From: Acridotheres tristis
Lineage: Eukaryota; Chordata; Aves; Passeriformes; Sturnidae
NCBI GenBank assembly: GCA_037013685.1
Contig: CM072893.1
Coordinates: 17,999,736-18,063,735 of the forward strand
Length of the DNA stretch: 64,000 bases
Reading direction: 5' to 3'
The position numbers and the translations under genes were made by a program. A model generated the notes under the pieces. It saw only the letters and a program-made list of their open reading frames with translations, was not told the origin of the DNA and did no database searches. Below are positions 60,541 through 64,000 of the stretch, in pieces; the stretch's first letter is position 1, and every line of letters starts with the position of its first letter.

Positions 60541-61526
60541 CTTATTTTTTAATGAATCTCCAATTTTTGAAGAAGGCCTCTCTTATTATCAGGCATTTGA
60601 TGTCAGCAATACTAAACCTTCTGAGATAAGAGGAATTATAGAAAGTTCAGTGAATATCACTGATACATTTTTCATGCCTTAGGTTTGCAGACATGAATCA
60701 GCACAAATCTAGGTTTTAAATCCTAATTATCAGTTACTTAAAAGTAGAGTTTAGAAGGCAGAATCATAAGAACAATATTATAGGTACTACAGGATCTCCT
60801 TTGTCCCTTTTAGGCCTTTCTGCTATCCCTTGAGACTAACATTAAGAGTAGAGAATTTATAACGAACCCAAGATTTTACTTCTGAGGGAGAAAGTAATTA
60901 GCCACTGGGTGTGGAAGTATTTTCCATTAGCAATTTTTTAAACCCAGACTGGAATGCAACTAAGCCTGAAGGGACTACATGACTGGGAGAAACCACAAAT
61001 CTTCACTACAAGGAGATTTCTATGGTCAACTGCTGTGAGACTAATTTCTTTGTCAAGGAAGTACATACAGGCAAACAAGGACCATCAATGCAACTAAGGA
61101 GTCGGATATTTCTGTGTGTGCTCTCTTGGGATGGCATGTGCTGTTCTGCTTTGCAGTAGGGCCAGGCAGCAGGTAGGGCTGCCTCCCTACAGCAGGGCTA
61201 AAGTAACCAAACCTGAGCCAGTAGGTAGGTGCACTTATTTCTGACAGCATGATATGATAGTGATATTGGAAATTGATTTCTCTCTATTAATAATTCATTA
61301 CAGCACAACCATTCAAGGTAAGTTGACCTCTAAGGAAGTTTTTTTTAAAGAAGAATTAAAGTAATCTCTGTCTCAACTTGCTTACTGAAGTGCTTGGAAA
61401 CAGGAATTGTTTCTGGGGGCCTTTACAGTTTTGTCTAGATTTCAGGAAACCAAAGAAGTTTTGGCTTTTCAGATACATTTTGAAATTCATTGTTGCTTTT
61501 TTTCCCCATTCTTTTCCCTTCATCTG
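60541..61526. other. Intergenic or intronic sequence, nothing recognised
   Basis: No exon or repeat family was seen. Confidence 0.5.
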
Positions 61527-61541
61527 TTTTTTTTTTTTTTT
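61527..61541 (+). repeat. Poly(T) run
   Basis: Fifteen consecutive T. Confidence 0.88.
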
Positions 61542-62874
61542 AATTGGGAAAATAATGATGAGTTATAATTAAGAGATGAGAAATAGAACAATATTGAGAA
61601 GGCAAATGGATCAAGAAGAGTCAGAAGTAAAATAGGGGCCTTTTAGATTGGAAGTTAGTGTTCAGCTGATCAGAGTCCTGCTAGCCTTCTGCTTTATGGC
61701 TTGAACTCCTCACAATAGCATCAAAGGTGGAAATTTTCCCATCAGGTACAAAACAAATAAAAAGCAAAATATTCAGTTGGCCTTTCAAGTTCATAGCAAC
61801 ATTGTGGTCATGGATCTGACTGCAGATCAGGCTGCTGCAAAAGAGCTGCCCTCTACTACTGCCATCAGCTACTGTGGAGCTGCATTGGGTACCAGAAGTA
61901 GTGGACATTCAATAGCATGGGCTGCACCAAACTGAACAAGGCTGGCTGTTGTGTGAGCAAAGGCATTGTGTCAGTTGTGCTCATGTCTGCCTGTAGGAAA
62001 GGAGAAAAGCAATTTTCTGTAAATGGCAGACGTTTGTTCTTCTAACTCCAGAGTCACGTGTGTGTAGGTAGAGTTTGTCATGACAATGGATGCTGATGGG
62101 AGGGAGAAAAGAAGCAATTTGATTCTGTACTAGATGACAATTACAATGTCTACCTTGCCTTTTAAATGTTGGCTGTTTCTGTGTATGTGTCAAAGTGAGA
62201 TGTTTATGGCAGGAAAATTAATTACTATTTTGTCAGAAAAGAAAGCATTGGAAATACAATGATACTGATTTTAGTCATTGTCCCAACTGAGTAAAAAGTT
62301 CCCAGAAGAGGTGCTTGTGATAACTATAGAGATCACTTTAATTGATGTGGGGAAAAAAACGTGGAGAGAAAGCCCAGGCTGGAATTGTACTTCCCCTCTC
62401 CTTCCCAGGAATAAGAACTGGGACCATGTAATTATGAAGTGGTGAGTAGTTGGTGTGTGTTCAATCTGCAGTCATGAACTTCTCAAAAGATATACACATC
62501 TTTTAGAGACAACTCATACCTTAAAATGAGGATATTCCAGTTTAGACTGAAAGCTATTTTGATAGGCCAGGAAGAGAACATAACACTGATAGCTGCAGTG
62601 GGGAGGACACGGGACTAACTAGGGTTACCTGCTGAGTCACAGGAATAACACATGAGACTATCTCCTGAGCTGAATCACCCTGAGACTGTTGTCAGCTTGT
62701 CAGGGCACCAACAAGTCTGCTCAAACAGTGTTTGTTCTTCTGCATGCCCTTGGCTGCTGTGTACTCTGTAGGGAGCTATGTGCAATCTATTCCCAGCTAC
62801 AAAGGACAGACAGGCTCTGCTATTCTTATGGACAATGATTGCTTCAGTACAATGTCATTTGTGAGAGCTAGTGC
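61542..62874. other. Intergenic or intronic sequence
   Basis: A minus-strand frame at 61681-61908 contains a protein-like patch (VPDGKISTFDAIVR) and a GTGAGG donor-like word, but no acceptor fits, so it is not called. Nothing else was recognised. Confidence 0.45.
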
Positions 62875-62890
62875 AAAAAAAAAAAAAAAA
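62875..62890 (+). repeat. Poly(A) run
   Basis: Sixteen consecutive A. No recognisable retrocopy body lies upstream. Confidence 0.9.
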
Positions 62891-64000
62891 CAACTGCCAA
62901 GTTTCCTCATGTGCAAGGTTGCAGAAATAAGGCACTAGGGCAGAGGTTCATTGATACTGATCAGGATTCACTTTCCCAGCTCTGGGATCTGTTCACTGTA
63001 AGGCCAAGTAATTTTGTCCTAATGTGTACTTCAGTGTCTGTAAAAAGCCCATAAATAATGCTCTCAGAAGTGAAATTATTTGAAGCCCTCTGTGAAAAGT
63101 TCCATCCAAGCCCAAGCTGCCATAGTCAAGCCAGCCCCAACAATACCTCATGAAATGTGTTCCTTTCATGTTTGTTCTGGGGCCATGGGAAACAATGTCC
63201 TTTCAGGACAATAAATGTCTGCAATTCATGGTGAATTTCCTTTCCTTCTCTCATTAAAATCCATTCATTTTCAGCTCAGCCTCTGCATTCTCAAAAATAC
63301 ATCTTGGATATTTGTCAACTTCTATTCATCTTACTTAGTCTGTGCATCTAATCTCTTTGAGTCTGAACATTTCCTCTGATGGCAGAGCCTTGAGAGTGCT
63401 ATTCTGCCAATTGTGATGCATTGAGGAGAGGCTCTTGGCAAGCTGGCTCATTCTTGGGGAACAGACATATTTGAGTAGTGAGACCTCAGGCATTTATACT
63501 GTGCAGGACACCACAATGCTCAGCACTCAGTAAAACTCAGAAGAGAACCACTGCCTAGAAAAGCAAAATGCTTACTGGCAAATGTTTTTCAAAATGGGTA
63601 TGGAAAGCTGGCTTCAGTGCCCAGTTTAGTTCAGTACTCCCTGTACAGTCTCAAGCAGACCATTTCATCTGAGTATGTGGACTGGGAGGCAGTAACACAA
63701 ACTTGCTTCTTGTGCATGTTATTGTATCTGATTCCTGCCCTGACATGTGTTTCAGGTAGAGAAGAGCAGAACTCGTGTTATTCCCTGGTAGTAAGTGAAA
63801 AAAGATTGACTCCTTTCAGATAAAACTGTTCAACAGCAATGAAATCATAACAACTTTGGCCCACTGGTAATTTCAGCAGTGTTTCATCTGCTGACAAGGA
63901 AAGACTGTCCTCAGCTCCTTACCCTGTTCTCTTGAAAAGGGAAAGACGCTGTACATGATTGGCACTCAAGCAAGAGGCTTCTGCTGCCCTAACTCCAGAG
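62891..64000. other. Intergenic or intronic sequence, nothing recognised
   Basis: No exon, RNA gene or repeat family was seen up to the window edge. Confidence 0.5.

Noticed and set aside
61681..61908. Minus-strand exon-like patch (VPDGKISTFDAIVR)
   Set aside because: A donor-like GTGAGG exists, but there is no acceptor in the right place and the rest of the frame is not protein-like.

Overview
The window looks like avian nuclear DNA: an AT-rich, gene-poor stretch with no visible CpG island, no operon-like packing, and no open reading frame longer than about 156 codons, which is what chance gives over 64 kb in six frames. The lineage call rests on CR1 LINE 3' ends. There is a diagnostic one at 49045-49198, one at 27830-27963, a 45-base stub at 22199-22243, and an old, diverged CR1 piece at 13971-14150. 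CR1 tails of this kind are typical of birds and other sauropsids. The low repeat load, with only four CR1 pieces recognised, favours a bird over a turtle or crocodilian. That is inference; no species is proposed.

Layout. Positions 1-7800 are mostly unstructured intergenic or intronic DNA with homopolymer runs. Positions 7801-7920 form the best internal-exon candidate: 120 bases, good splice sites on both sides, symmetric phase 1-1, one open frame. Positions 10020-10760 have the look of a conserved regulatory element, with dense homeodomain, NKX2-like and SOX-like words and a 19-base inverted repeat. Positions 13595-14150 hold an ancient retroposon tail, a regulatory-looking block and an old CR1 piece side by side. 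From 14151 to 48999 there are only short repeats, two CR1 remnants, a TCCA microsatellite (34263-34334) and one weaker regulatory-looking block (34855-35060).

The right part has a CR1 copy behind a pyrimidine tract (49000-49198) and a possible small gene or last coding exon (51354-52188). That candidate has a 97-residue frame ending in a membrane segment and a poly(A) signal downstream. Beyond it lie a Z-DNA/cruciform-prone stretch (53031-53067), a 22-base perfect palindrome (54019-54040), a 22-base tandem duplication (56630-56673), another regulatory-looking block (59380-59700) and a terminal-exon-like piece (60245-60540).

No complete, recognisable gene is present, so no pathway can be described. 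The window is best read as an intergenic region or long introns, possibly carrying distal regulatory elements of a gene outside it. No rRNA, tRNA, CRISPR array or intact mobile element was recognised by eye.
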